Position numbers and translations under genes: made by a program. Below are positions 1 through 11,747 of a stretch of DNA of 64,000 bases, in pieces. This DNA is from Prostheceraeus crozeri. Lineage: Eukaryota > Platyhelminthes > Polycladida > Euryleptidae. Position 1 is the first letter of the stretch, and each line of letters starts with the position of its first letter. The DNA is taken from positions 1 to 64,000 of the forward strand of contig CAJQUW010014405.1 in the NCBI GenBank assembly GCA_907163375.1, written 5' to 3'. The notes beneath the pieces were generated by a model, which worked only from the letters and a program-made list of their open reading frames with translations, made no database searches and was not told where the DNA came from.

Positions 1-812
1 GGTGAAAGGGTGAAAACGGAGTCGCAATAAGGCTTTGTCGTCTGAAGCTCATGCTTCTTTGGGTTCTACCTTGTCGGAAAGGTTTATTGTCGGCGGTTTG
101 TGACCGTGCTCCGGCTAACTAGCAGGCTCTGGAATATTATTTTTATTTTACTGTCATTGAATTTATTTATGTTTGATTAATTTCTCATTCTTTTTCTCCA
201 CGTTTGTTTATTTTAAATGTGTGGTAGGCTTCGGCCGTCCCAATTAACACCACCCCCTGGTTTGCGAGATATGAACAGTCATCAGATGTTTCATGTTGTT
301 GAATCAAGTTTTTGGGCATGGCACTTACTTGGCTCATTTGTGATCGAACTTCCTTCCACTGCTCTCTTTTGCACTTCCCCATTTGTTGCAGGTTAAGGTG
401 TGACAGATCCAACGTATTCACGGCATACGGGCGTCAGGTAGTTCGAGGGTCCCGAACCCACTGGTAATGCTTTGGGAGGCAGGCCCGGTCAACTGCTCGA
501 AAAAAGGCGGTACAGTTCCACTGCCACGGACATGTGTGGGTAGCTTTACTGAGGGGTTTAGCCCGTGTAGCTGTATCCGGTTCCTCTGTGGCCTACCTGA
601 CTTGTACCCATTGTTACGGCAAAGGGGTTCTCATTTGGGTTTCTTCAAGCTTTTGCGACATGAACTGTGCCTATAAGTGTCTTTTTTGCGTATTATTTGT
701 TGCAGCTTTGTTGCTATTATTTACGTTTTTTCTGATGCCTTCCAAAGTTTCTTGTATCACTTTGTTGTACAGTATAATTTTCGTTTATTTGATTGATATT
801 CTATGAGAAATT
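1..812. other. upstream part of LINE or flanking DNA
   Basis: No convincing coding frame is seen here. The stretch directly precedes the LINE endonuclease frame and probably holds its 5' untranslated region or a lost ORF1, but no zinc knuckle or other ORF1 motif was found. The GC-richer part at about 430-640 differs in composition from the AT-rich flank and is the best candidate for LINE 5' sequence. The left end of the element cannot be placed. Confidence 0.3.
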
Positions 813-3707
813 ATGAAAATGAGAAAGACACACAAGAAACGTAGTCAAGCCATCAAGCTCAAAACCCCTCTCAGGATCAGCTTCAGCAACGTAAGAGGAC
901 TGAGGTCCAATTACGACGACATCAACATCTTCCTGCAAGGTAAGTCACCAGATCTTCTAGCCCTATCGGAAACCAGGTTAGATCCCAGTGTGTCGTCAAG
1001 CGACGTTATTCCTGATGGATACATATTTCACCGGATGGATAAAGCACCTTGTCATGGTCTTGGAGTCTATGCCAAGACAAGCCTTCCCTTGAGAAGGCTT
1101 CGCAGCTCAGAGGATCCAAGGCATGAGTATCTTGCCTTCATTGCGCCGCTGCAGAAGACCACACTTCTTCTATTTTTCCTATACCGCTCTCCATCAACTA
1201 ATGCGGATATTTTCAATGTTCTTTCTGACAAGATCGATTCTCTTCTACAAGAGTATCCCAGCGCTGAAGTTGCCGTTTTTGGTGACTTCAACGTGCACAA
1301 TGTTGACTGGCTTGTGCACTCACGCACCACCGATCTCTCCGGTCAGGCAGCCCAGGATTTCGCTGTCTCTCACAACCTTAGTCAAATTGTCACTTGTCCT
1401 ACCAGAGTGCCTGACCGAGCTGGGGATACTGGATATCTCCTTGACCTGTTTCTCACCTCAAATCCAACTTGTTTTTCACACAAGGTTACTTCTCCCTCGG
1501 CACGTCTGATCACTGTGTTATCACAGTTTCTGGCAAACAAATTTGCTCCACACCGTCTGCACCCTTCCATAGAACAGTTTATCAATTCTCCAAAGCAGAC
1601 TGGGTGTGGCTTCCGCACTTTTCTTAGTCAAGTTCAAGCTGAGAATTTGATTCTGAGCGAGAACGTCCACAAGTCGGCGCAAGAACTGACAGAGTGGCTT
1701 CAGATAGGGATGTTGGCCTACATTCCTCACCGTACTTTCCAAATGAAGCCCCACTCACAACCTTGGTTTACACCAGAATGTGCAGCTGCAACTTGCCAGC
1801 GTGACCACTTTTTCCATAAGTATAAGCGTGACAGTAGCGCTGGCAATCTTGAATTGTACAAAACCGCACGTAGATATTGCAAGGAAACCATACATCAGGC
1901 CAAAAGCCGTTACGCTTTGTATGTACGGAAATCCATTGCTACCCAAAAGCTTGGCTCTAAGGACTTCTGGAGGATTTACAACAGTGTCACCAATAGGAAC
2001 AAATCCTCCATCCCAGCACTCCGTCATGCCGAAGTCAGTACTTCTATGGCGACAACCTCAGCAGACAAAGCCGAGCTTCTTTGCAAAGAGTTTGCGAAGA
2101 ATTCGTCATTAGACGATGGAGGTAGAATTCCACCTCCAATTCCCACGCGCACTGATGAGACAGTTAGTCCTCCTTCAGTCACAGTCCGAAACGTCAAAAA
2201 GATCATCGCCGGTCTCGATAGCTCTAAGTCTAGTGGACCAGATGGCATCCCGGTTTCGGTCTTCAAGCATCTCTCACCTGAGCTTTCTCCACTTTTATCT
2301 AAACTGTTCAGTACATGTGTATCCACCGGTGAGTTTCCCTCTTGTTGGAAAGTAGCTTCCGTGGTTCCAGTTCCATAGAAAGGTTCTGACTCATCTCTTC
2401 CATCTAGTTACCGTCCTATCAGCCTGCTTCCAATTGCTGGCAAGAGTTTTGAAGCAGTGATTAACCAACACATTGTTAACTTCCTTGAAACTCAGAACCT
2501 TCTATCAGAAGAACAGTATGGCTTCAGGCACTCTCGATCAACTCCAGATCTTCTTTCATATGTCACTGAACATGTCAGTCGTGTCCTTGACAGACAAGGT
2601 GAGACGAGATCAGTTGCCTTGGATATTTCCAAGGCATTCGATAAAGTCTGGCATCAGGGACTCCTTATGAAGCTCAAGTCCTATGGAGTTGCTAATCAAC
2701 TCCACAAACTTCTTGCTTCTTTTCTTAGTGACCGGCAGATATCTGTCGTCTTAGATGGCCAAAAGTCTTCCACCAAGTTTGTCAATGCAGGAGTTCCTCA
2801 AGGGTCAATTTTGGGACCCACTCTTTTTCTGCTGTACATCAACGACCTCCCAGACTGCCTAGTGAGTAAATTGGTGATGTATGCAGATGACACAACACTC
2901 TTCAATTCCAATGAGTGACTCGCTAAGAACACTCAGCAACGTCAGCAGCTATGCGACGTTCTTAATGAAGACTTACGCAGGGTCTCAGAATGGGGCGCCA
3001 ATTGACTTGTTTCCTTCAATCCTTCAAAAACTCAGAGTATTTTGCACTCACGACTTAAAGGAGATGATGATCATAGCATTAAGATGTCAGATAATAGGAT
3101 CAGAGAACAAGATTCCATCTCCTTCCTTGGATTGGCGGTTACGAAGGACTTGTCATGGAAACCGTACATCCAATCCATTAGCAAGCAGGCAGCTCAACGC
3201 ATTGGTAGTCTCTATCGTGCCAGCAGCTATCTTCCACCACAGACTGTCTGCTATCTTTACAAGTCCACTATTCGTCCTCTGATGGAGTATTGTTGTCATC
3301 TGTGGGCAGGCGCCCCACAAACGCATCTTAACCTCCTTGAACGGGTTGAGAAACGTGTCAAGAATCTCATGGGTGAAAAACTTGCTAGCAAGTTGCAGCC
3401 GCTCTCCGTCAGACGGGATGTTGCTTCACTCAGTCTCTTCTACAGGTACTATTTCGGTAGAAGCAGCTCTGCAGTAAATGAGTGCGTACCCAAACCTAAC
3501 ATCTTCTCCAGAAGCACACGCAGAGCTAATGCACTCACATGCTATCATGTGAGCTTAGAACGCGCACGTACTGTGAGTCGCTCGAAAAGCTTTTTTGTTC
3601 GCACGGCACAGCTTTGGAATCAGCTTCCCCAGACCACTTTCCCTGACCAATACAATCTTGATACTTTCAAGAGGCGTGCGAACATGTTTCTGATGGGGAC
3701 AGTTTAA
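813..3707 (+). pseudogene. LINE ORF2: endonuclease and reverse transcriptase
   Basis: Apurinic-like endonuclease motifs come first: LSETRLD near residue 50 and GDFNVHNVDWL near residue 155. The RT then shows SYRPISLLPIAGK, QYGFRHSRST, ALDISKAFDKVWH, GVPQGSILGP and the catalytic MYADDTTLF (about 2877-2903). A thumb-like C-terminal part follows to 3707. The main frame carries three in-frame stops, at 2376, 2916 and about 3001. In addition the endonuclease SDH motif (1505-1513, TSDHCVITV) lies in another frame, so two compensating frameshifts bracket roughly 1485-1612. The length of about 965 codons is normal for a LINE ORF2. It is not a functional gene. Confidence 0.9.
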
Positions 3708-3782
3708 TCAGATTAGAAGATCTGTTTTTTTTTTTTAATTTTATCTATTTAAAATAATACAATTTTTACTTTTCATTGAGTA

Positions 3783-3822
3783 ACCCCTAGCTTCGTTCAT
3801 GGCTCATAGCTGTGCTAGGGGT
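3783..3822 (+). other. 3' stem-loop of the LINE
   Basis: ACCCCTAGC (3783-3791) pairs perfectly with GCTAGGGGT (3814-3822) around a 22-nt loop, just ahead of the terminal A tract. Several LINE families use a 3' stem-loop for recognition by their own RT. The role here is inferred from position. Confidence 0.55.
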
Positions 3823-3844
3823 GAAAATTCAGTAAAAAAAAAAA

Positions 3845-4192
3845 TAAGTGTGCGAAATTCTTAAGGTAAGTCGCTCATAATCCTGTCTCCCATCCTCTCG
3901 TACCTTTTTTCAAGTTCCGCAAACCCCTTGATGATCTAAGACATACCCGTCGACTCTTACCACCTCGTTAAAATCGCCAATATTATTATAACAACACCAT
4001 TGTTCGCTTCTCCTCGCTGATCTGATTATTGTCTTCTCTCTGTGGTTTGAAAATATCTATTTTAACCTAATACCGCTCTGTATCAGGAAATAAAGTTGAT
4101 AATTATTATTATTCTTATTGAGTTATGACATGAAAGATATGTCTACGTAATATGAAATGCTTGCCAGAGCCTGGCTATCTGCGGGATTGTCG
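3845..4192. other. non-coding stretch after LINE
   Basis: No gene is seen. The segment near 4085-4116 (AATAAAGTTGATAATTATTATT) looks like another LINE-type 3' tail, so part of this stretch may belong to the preceding LINE or to a second LINE end. Confidence 0.3.
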
Positions 4193-4200
4193 AGTTGAGG

Positions 4201-6131
4201 CAGAGTTGGAAGTGGGTCAACGAAACTTGACCCATGACCCACCTGACCGGCGGTCATATGTGACGCCCGACCCACTTGACCCACCAACTTTTCACGAAAA
4301 CATGACCCACTTGACCCACCTGACCCACATGCTGCAAGGGTGAATAATGTGAACGCAATTTTCATTTCTGGTATCCTCTTTAGTTTCATTTTTATTCAAG
4401 ATTCTAGGTTCTCAAAATTGTTGTTGAGATTTGTTATGATTCAAGTGTATCACATCACTTTTCACATGACAAATAGACATGCAACCTCATCAAAATAATC
4501 TTATAATCAAAGTTCATGCACAACAAATGCCTAAGGTTCTAAAAAAATTTACGCGATTCTGTTTCTTGTTTTAATTCTTGACTATCCTTTTTAGTGCTAC
4601 CTATTTAATTCGCAGACAGATGATTAGTTAAGCTGAGGGCCCTACAGACTAAATTTTTTAATGTTACATTTCTTAATCAACTGATGTTAAAAATTAAGAT
4701 TGCAGTAGGCCTAAATCATTTATTCATGCATTTTTTATGTTCGATACTACATGTGTGAAAATTATTCCAGAAAAATCATCAAACAAATATTTTGTTGCCT
4801 CTGATGGCAATCAATTCAAATTTCATTTACTTCCGCTAGTGTTAGATTTAAGTAGAAAGTTGTATATTTGATGTAAGAATGACATTCATTGAAAAGCAAA
4901 TGGAGTAAGCATGAGTAACGCGTGAATAGAAAATTGCTCGAGGACAAGATTATAATTCATGAATTAGCTTACAAAGTAGGCCTACTTATAGATGAAGTGA
5001 TATATTTGAGTGGAGCTACATGTACGAGTACGTTGTGATAACAATCACTATAGTGACATCATGTAAATATTTCTATTTTTATTGATACCAGATCAAATAT
5101 CAAAACGAAACTTTTATTGATACGAAATGTCAAGAAATATCTCCTCACAGAGCTCTGTCGTAGTAAGTCTGTGTGAAAGGGATAAGTCTATATCAATGAC
5201 CGTCGTATGAATTATCGTATTTCAGATTATCATGTATCGAATGAGCAATGAGATGCGTGAAACATGTATGATGCGAAAGTAGATTAAATGGCTAAATACT
5301 TTAGATATGAAGCATGTATATTATCAAGATATTTTGATCAATTACATATTTCGAAAATATTTAGGATCCGATCAATTTTTACCAGAGAATAACCACTCTA
5401 ATCTCTACCAGAGGATATTTTCTACGAAAGACCAACAAAATCAAACGAAACAAACAAAACGAAGATCAGCTGGCATTGCAAGAAAATTTTCAAGATGAAT
5501 AAAACCTCTGAAGAACTGATTTCTTCAGTAGCTGTATCTCTGAAGTCAAGGTCACCTATCATTGGGCATCGTCAGACATAGTGACAGAGAGTCGAGCATA
5601 CACAATTGTACTCAAACAACTTCTCTCCACAAACCAACATCTCTCAGTAGACAGCAGCAACTGTTTTCGAGCCTTTAATTCGTGTGAATTCCGCCCACTA
5701 TGCCACTGTCGAAACTGTATAAGGTGTGCGAAAGCAAGGATGTGGAGTCGGAGTCCCGGAGTCCTATCATTTTTACTGGAGTCGGAGTCCCATCAAAATG
5801 ATAGGACTCCGCATCCCTGTGTGAAAGTCAATAGTGTTGCATATTTTGACTGTGTACATCCATCAACCCCTTTCAGTGACACTGACTCAATCATTTTTCA
5901 TGAATGATAAGAAAACGAATAAATGAAGTTTATATTGTATTTGAGATTGTCAAATCTATCATAGGTCAAACTGGTTGGAAGTGGATCAACGAAGTCTGAC
6001 CCACGCTAAATGTGACCCACGACCCACCTGACCCATCAACTTTTCGGAAAAACATGACACACGACCCACGTGACCCACGCGATTTTGTGACCCATTTGAC
6101 CCACCTGACCCATGACCCACTTCCAACTCTG
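4201..6131. mobile_element. non-autonomous hAT transposon, 1.93 kb
   Basis: The ends form a perfect 19-bp inverted repeat, CAGAGTTGGAAGTGGGTCA at 4201-4219 and its reverse complement at 6113-6131. An exact 8-bp duplication AGTTGAGG flanks it (4193-4200 and 6132-6139). CAG at the tip and an 8-bp duplication are hallmarks of hAT. Both subterminal regions (about 4220-4335 and 5980-6125) are packed with TGACCCAC-type words, probably transposase-binding sites. No transposase frame lies inside, so movement would need an enzyme supplied elsewhere. The perfect ends and duplication indicate a fairly recent insertion. Confidence 0.9.
5735..5819. mobile_element. 85-bp hAT-like MITE nested in the larger hAT element
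   Basis: The ends CAAGGATGTGGAGTC and, inverted, CAGGGATGCGGAGTC match in 13 of 15 positions. They are flanked by TGCGAAAG (5727-5734) and TGTGAAAG (5820-5827), an 8-bp duplication with one change. The interior repeats GGAGTCGGAGTCC. The CAGGG tip and 8-bp duplication again fit hAT. The decayed duplication suggests that it is older than its size implies. Confidence 0.55.
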
Positions 6132-6139
6132 AGTTGAGG

Positions 6140-8311
6140 ACATCAGCCAAGCCCTTAGTGATTACCGTCTTGGGAAGTTACACCCATGGCCAAAAATCAT
6201 TGACACTTTTATTGACATTAGTTGAAATATTCAATGCATCGTTTCAATATTCACGAATGAAATACTTGCATATTTGCGTTATCTGGCAGGCACAGTAAAA
6301 TTTGAAATATGTTTCATTAACCCAACTTTTTGACCAACTTTACGTTTTGGCCGTAAGTTACCGGACTACTAAGATTTGCACGTTTATTATTTTGATTATC
6401 CGTCCTTTCTAATGTAGGAGCTTAATTGTTTCGTTGCTTACTGTTTTATATTCTGCAAGCACATTACTTTCAATGACTAAAAAAGTAAAAATTCAAATTT
6501 CAAATTTTTAACAGAACAGTGACTTGGCCAAAAGTTTCTCGAATTTAAATTCAAACTTGATGTCACAAATCTGAATCATTTCATTCTTAAAAATTGACTG
6601 AAATGTGCACGTCAATTGATTGTCTAACAAAAGTGATGCCGATACGAAAGCAAGTCTCGCCGAAGAAGATATCCGAGATTGTGACTATATCGATTGGCAG
6701 CTTTTCATATTTCGTCTTGGTCGCTATTGGACACTTCCGGTACTGTGACATCATGTCTCATTTTCTAACATGAAGAAGAAATTTCCATACTTTCTCTTCA
6801 ATATTGGGTACTGATGGATCCAAGAAATAAGTGGCTGTGTCAACATGGATTGGTTCCTTAATAATATTAAAATAATTAAAAGCATGAACTTTCAGCCACG
6901 ACAGCACTATAAGGTCTCGACTTTTTCATGAAGACTTCCATTATGATGCCGTTCATTAGATTTCCTTGATCATCAGCATAATTTCCGCTTAGTTGCGATA
7001 CTTGTTAGCAAATACTCATTCCTTTTGATATCCAACTTGTTTCATATTGCTTACAAAAGGGCGTCATGTCGGTAGGCCTACATATATTTGCAAAATTTAG
7101 CTTTTTCAAAACTGCTCAAATAATTTTTTGGACCGCAGGAACGTAATCTTCGCAAAAAGCTGAATCTTTTCATATAAAATTGTCACTGTATACAGACATT
7201 TTTTTGAGTCGACACTCTACCTACACGTACTTACTCTATGGATCCAACACTCAATAATAAAAAAAGGACTAGAACGGACATACACATTGAAAACAATATT
7301 GGCACCTGAACGTTGACGGTTTCCATTTGCTGACAAAGGGTATGTACTAGTACCTTATCAGTGCACTGTTTTTTTAAAACTATGAACTCATTTATGAAAT
7401 AACTTTCAATGTATCGCTTTTCAGCAAGCATTTGCAACTCTGGCAGGTTTGATTTTCCTTAGGATCTAGGAACTTAGATATTACATAGTCTACATATTAC
7501 ATATATTACATAAGTCTACGTGTAATATTACATATTTCATAAGTCAACATAGCGTTGACTTAGATCGGCTCCTTACAGAGGGATGAAATTACCATCAACA
7601 AGCAGCTGTTGTCATTGAAACTCCACTAACTGAAACAAAGCGCAAAAACCGAATTTCTATCGCTTTCTCCATGTTATTGTTAGGCTTGTTTCCTTACTGT
7701 TCAGCAACAGAGTACAGTTATTAATTTGAATGCAGAGCTTGTTTATTCACATTTATTTCTGAAATGATTTTCAAGCTTTCCTCAGCATTGAGAAAATTAG
7801 ATGAGTAAATAAGTCTCTCATTCCACTGAAGAGGAGGTAAATGTTATGTCTGATGGATTGCTTTTTTCACATCCATTATTGACGTCTCATCGCTATCACA
7901 CACGAGATGGTGGTCTCGACTCTGCAGATGTGTGCAGCTTCATTTGATGCTACTTATAAAAATAAAAGTAGATTTCATCAATTAAAATCATTGTCGACAG
8001 AATCAAAACTGTCGTTCAAAGTGCAAGAATAATCTATGGTTTGCAAAAAAAACACTGATGCAGGTCACTTTTTCGCATTTGTAGGTGACAATGGTAAGGT
8101 AGTGTTACCTATCAGTGTACTTTGGAAGAGATTCTCGATGATTAATAATTCCTTTTTAAATGCATGACTAAATCATTTAGTATGCAAAATAACTACAATA
8201 GTACTACAATAATTTTGCTCGGAAGCAAACAATTTTACAGGAAGCAATTGGCATTTTTTGCGTTATTATTTATCGCACAATTATGTGATTATATGTGGTT
8301 GATTTCAAGGT
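6140..8311. other. 2.2 kb with no gene seen
   Basis: AT-rich unique-looking DNA with only chance ORFs. A weak dispersed repeat around 7590-7680 (words AGCAGCTGTTGT and CACTAACTGAA) reappears near 29410-29490 and, inverted, near 28150, so some ancient repeat material is present. Confidence 0.4.
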
Positions 8312-8587
8312 AATTTTGAAAATAAACGTTGTCGCCAAGAAACTTTTATTAATGAGAAACATAACGCAATACATGAGTATATTAATATTATATATAAAAA
8401 TAAGATAAGAATAAAATATTATATTAACATTATTAACGAGAATACATGTCATTTTGTACACACAATCATTCTGTCATTTTACTTAATCATCTCGGCCGTT
8501 GCAGGCATGATTAGAGGCCTCGAAAGCGCTCGCGTTATGTTTCTCACTAATAAAAGTTTCTTGGTGACTACGTTTATTTTCAAAATT
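8312..8587. repeat. fold-back element with 56-bp inverted arms
   Basis: The arms 8312-8367 and 8532-8587 are inverted copies with about three differences (shared core AAGAAACTTTTATTA and GAGAAACATAACGC), separated by 164 bp of AT-rich DNA. The shape fits a MITE or fold-back element. No target duplication is obvious. Confidence 0.65.
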
Positions 8588-9031
8588 ATCGGAAAGCAGC
8601 ATTGTGTGAATGATTTCAAGTAGCATTTGCGCAAATTTTAAGTGGCACCTTAAGTGATTTCCTTCGTCATAAGTGCTCGGTTGTAATATCATACTTGCAT
8701 ATGCCGTCATAATGAAGCGAATGACTTAGGTGAGTAATCAATATGATCAATAAGTCCATACAAATGGGATATAGTAAAAGTTATGCTAATCCATTAACAA
8801 TGATGAATTACATGTATATTCATCTTTTTCTGTAGTCAAGGCAGAGTGACATTTGGAAGCACAAACGTAATATATCATTAGTCGACCAAAATCTATGTGA
8901 CAATTGCGCAATCTTTGCGGATATTTCAGAATCTGTCTCTACATAAATTCTAAAAAGCCTAACGTGGCATGATGCTTACTGGTAATCGCATTAGATGTCA
9001 CATCTGTGTTGGGCTTGTTACAAAATTCGTA
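8588..9031. other. intergenic, no gene seen
   Basis: No supported coding frame or repeat was found in this stretch. Confidence 0.35.
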
Positions 9032-9300
9032 TTATGTCGGATGGACATTTTGATACATTAATGCTTTACTGTTAATGAAGTAAAGGCTGTAGGAACCTGT
9101 TAATAATGTGGCGTATAAAGCATGGCTAACACTCTCAAACCATGCAAAAAACATGTAAAGATAATGAGATGATAATGAGATAGAGCCAAATGAAATATTA
9201 TGTCGGTTGGACAAGATAGAATTTTGACTTTTTATTTTTTCTACTTCAAGCCAATTTCTATCTAAACTATTAGTTGTCACTTGCTTTTACCTTATGTTAA

Positions 9301-10984
9301 TATTGGTTTTCCAATCCATTTTCATAATTAACAAGTTCTATTTGATCTGCACCGGTAATACCAAATTCTACTTCGTCCTCGATACTCAATTCATTAACAC
9401 CATGTGCATTTGACAAATTCTTTTTCGTCCTCTATGGTGCAGTCAGTCGAATAGCAAATTCATCGACGTCATAACAAATTCTACTTTATTGGTCTTGCAT
9501 GCGGTAGACATAATACCCATACATGGACAAATGAGTATGTCATTAGCATATTTGGATATCATGATCCGCTTTTCATCAGTCCTCAGCTGATCATTGATAC
9601 AAAACTAAGAGATCAAGGCGTAACAGGGTTATGCTGTGGTGATAGCTGACAATGTCCTCCTCGGCGTCAACAACTTCAACGATTTCATTGTCTGAGTCCT
9701 CTACATTTCGTCGTTACAATGGAATTCCACTAATTGATATACTGAGATTAGTACGGGCATACGAGGAAGATCGCGACTACATCTCCTTGGCAGATCACAT
9801 GGATATCAAACGACAAACAGCTAGGTCGATCATACAAAAGTATAGACGTGATGGGACTATCGCATCATCTCCAAAAGGAGGACGGACCTATGCGAAGATG
9901 GACGATGAAATGCGACGGGCAATCATCAGCTACGTCGATGAACAGTCAACGATTACTTTGAAAGAAATAGAGGAACGATTTTCACATGATTATCCTATGA
10001 AACCCCATGTCAGTAGTCAGACCATTGCCAATACATTGGATGGAGCCTTGTACACCATCAAGAAATTAGAGAGTTCTCCAGACATCAAATTATCTCGGAA
10101 ATTATTCATGGAGTGGATGACCGACATTGAGATGCAGCTTCATCTACTGTATCTAGATGAAACCGGATTTAATATCTGGACGGCGCGAACTCGAGGAAGG
10201 TCCCAACGTGGTTTACCAGCTATTCGACAAGTTGAAGGTCAAAGGGTCTGTGTGTCTCACCACAGTATGGTCTGGTAGATTACAATATCATCAATGGAGG
10301 TATGACCACTGAGCTCTTCTCCGACTTCCTAATGGAAATTTCGGCACTGATGGAAGAAGACACTTTCACCGCGCTAATGGACAATCCTCGTTGTCATAGC
10401 GATCCTCCATTCATGTCGAACATTCATGACGTGAAAATGCTGCCGAAGTATAGTCCATTTTTAAACCTGACAGAACTTACTAACTCGTGTTTGAAAGCAG
10501 CTGTGAAACGATCTTTGAGTGAACCCACCATCCAACAACGATTGGCAGACAGGGATGAAGCATTGCGAAAACATGACTCTACAACGTTATCCCACTGTCA
10601 TTCAAGTTATCAAGGACAATATCGACACAATAACTCCGGAAAAGTGTAGTTCGTGGTATCGTCATCTATCTAAATATACTCGACACTGCCTTAATGCGGA
10701 GGACATTTACTGGTGAGATATGTCAGGCGTCCTACGCTTTTCGCAAGAAACCAAGACGATTTGTATTTTTGTACTTGAATTGTTTGTAACATTATATAAT
10801 CTATCGTGTTAAAAAGAATTTGTTAAAACGAAAATGATTTCGCTATTGTGACTGATTGGGTGTCGTGGACGAAATAGAATTGGTTAAATAGCAAGTTTTA
10901 GTAATCGGATGAAGATGGCTTTGTTAAATCGTACGCGGACGAAATTGAATTTGTTACTTATCAAAATGAACTGGAAAAAAAATA
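9301..10984 (+). mobile_element. Tc1/IS630-type transposon with inverted iteron arrays
   Basis: The transposase pseudogene 9652-10716 is flanked by inverted clusters of a ~20-bp iteron, AACAAATTCTA-TTCGTCC. Left copies lie at about 9330, 9360, 9411, 9453 and 9473. Right copies, inverted, lie at about 10813, 10867 and 10937. The outer arms (TTTTCCAATCCATTTTCATA on the left, a similar inverted arm ending near 10984) align over ~35 bp. The ends are approximate and the expected TA duplication is not certain. The element is nested inside the larger 9032-14590 array. Confidence 0.7.
9652..10716 (+). pseudogene. Tc1/IS630-type DDE transposase, frameshifted
   Basis: A helix-turn-helix region (residues ~25-75, LADHMDIKRQTARSIIQKY) and a second one (KEIEERF to SSQTIANTL) precede the DDE core. 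The visible core motifs are LLYLDETGFNIW, ALMDNPRCH and LPKYSPFLNLTEL, matching the D, D and E blocks of IS630/Tc1/mariner enzymes. The conserved C-terminal tail ends CLNAEDIYW. The reading changes frame near 10255-10300 and again near 10540-10580, so the protein is broken twice. The start ATG at 9652 gives a plausible Ser/Thr-rich N terminus. Confidence 0.8.
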
Positions 10985-11747
10985 GTAGACTAGTTAGTCT
11001 TGAATCATTGTGATAAGAATATACTTCCCGAAGTGCATTAGTATTGCTGTCCTGCATGACATTTTAAAATGTTTCAATTATGTCGGATGGACAAATGTGA
11101 CTTTTCATACAAGGTTTTCCAAATCAATTGAAATTTATGTGGAAGGTATAACATACTCTAGTGTATCTGACCGTAATAAAAAAGAATGGAATTGCTGGTC
11201 CATCTAATGCAGACTGAATAAACATATATATTGTCCATCCGACATAAATTCATGAAGCTAGCTAGCATATGGAGTTACGGCAGTAAATATATGTTTTATG
11301 CAACAGAAGGTTTTACAATCAAAGATTAGACAGTTAAGTTACAAAAGATGTTGTTTGCTTTGTATTAACAGTTGTTGTTAGCTTTGTAATAGGCCTATCA
11401 ATCAGTTTCCAATATCCCTTTCTGTAAATAGTAGACTAAATCTATTTTTTCTAAAGATCGAAAGTTATTTATGTTTTCTATTGTTTTCCTTTATCATTTA
11501 ACCATTTCTGTCAACTTTTTTGTGAACTTTATGCTGATTCATAGTTTGCATCGTTTAATTTATTGCAATAATGAATAAGCTTATTACTCTGTTAGTCGTA
11601 TTATTTTAAATACTACCTAAGATTTAATTCATTATCACATATTTCGTAACAAACCTTGTTCGATTAAGAAGACGTATTCTACGAAATCATAGCTTTAATC
11701 AATTATAACGAAACAATCAAGAACAAATAAAACGTAACTTTCAAGTC
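10985..11747. other. non-coding interior of the putative outer transposon
   Basis: No gene is seen. The stretch contains two of the TTATGTCGGATGGACA sites (11078-11093 direct and 11232-11247 inverted), 170 bp outer edge to outer edge. Confidence 0.4.

Larger units (their letters stand above)
813..3844 (+). mobile_element. non-LTR retrotransposon (LINE, CR1/Jockey-type group), decayed
   Basis: A nearly full-length ORF2 (endonuclease plus reverse transcriptase) is followed by a short 3' UTR with a 9-bp stem-loop (3783-3822) and an 11-A tract at 3834-3844, which I take as the 3' end. A second possible end is the AATAAAGTTGATAATTATT tail near 4090-4116, since many CR1/L2-like LINEs finish in short TTA-type repeats. 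No target duplication could be identified. Stops and frame changes show that the copy is dead. Clade assignment rests on general RT resemblance only. Confidence 0.85.

Noticed and set aside
4123-4389. Overlapping open frames on both strands at the hAT left end
   Set aside because: They arise from the TGACCCAC word array and have no coding features.
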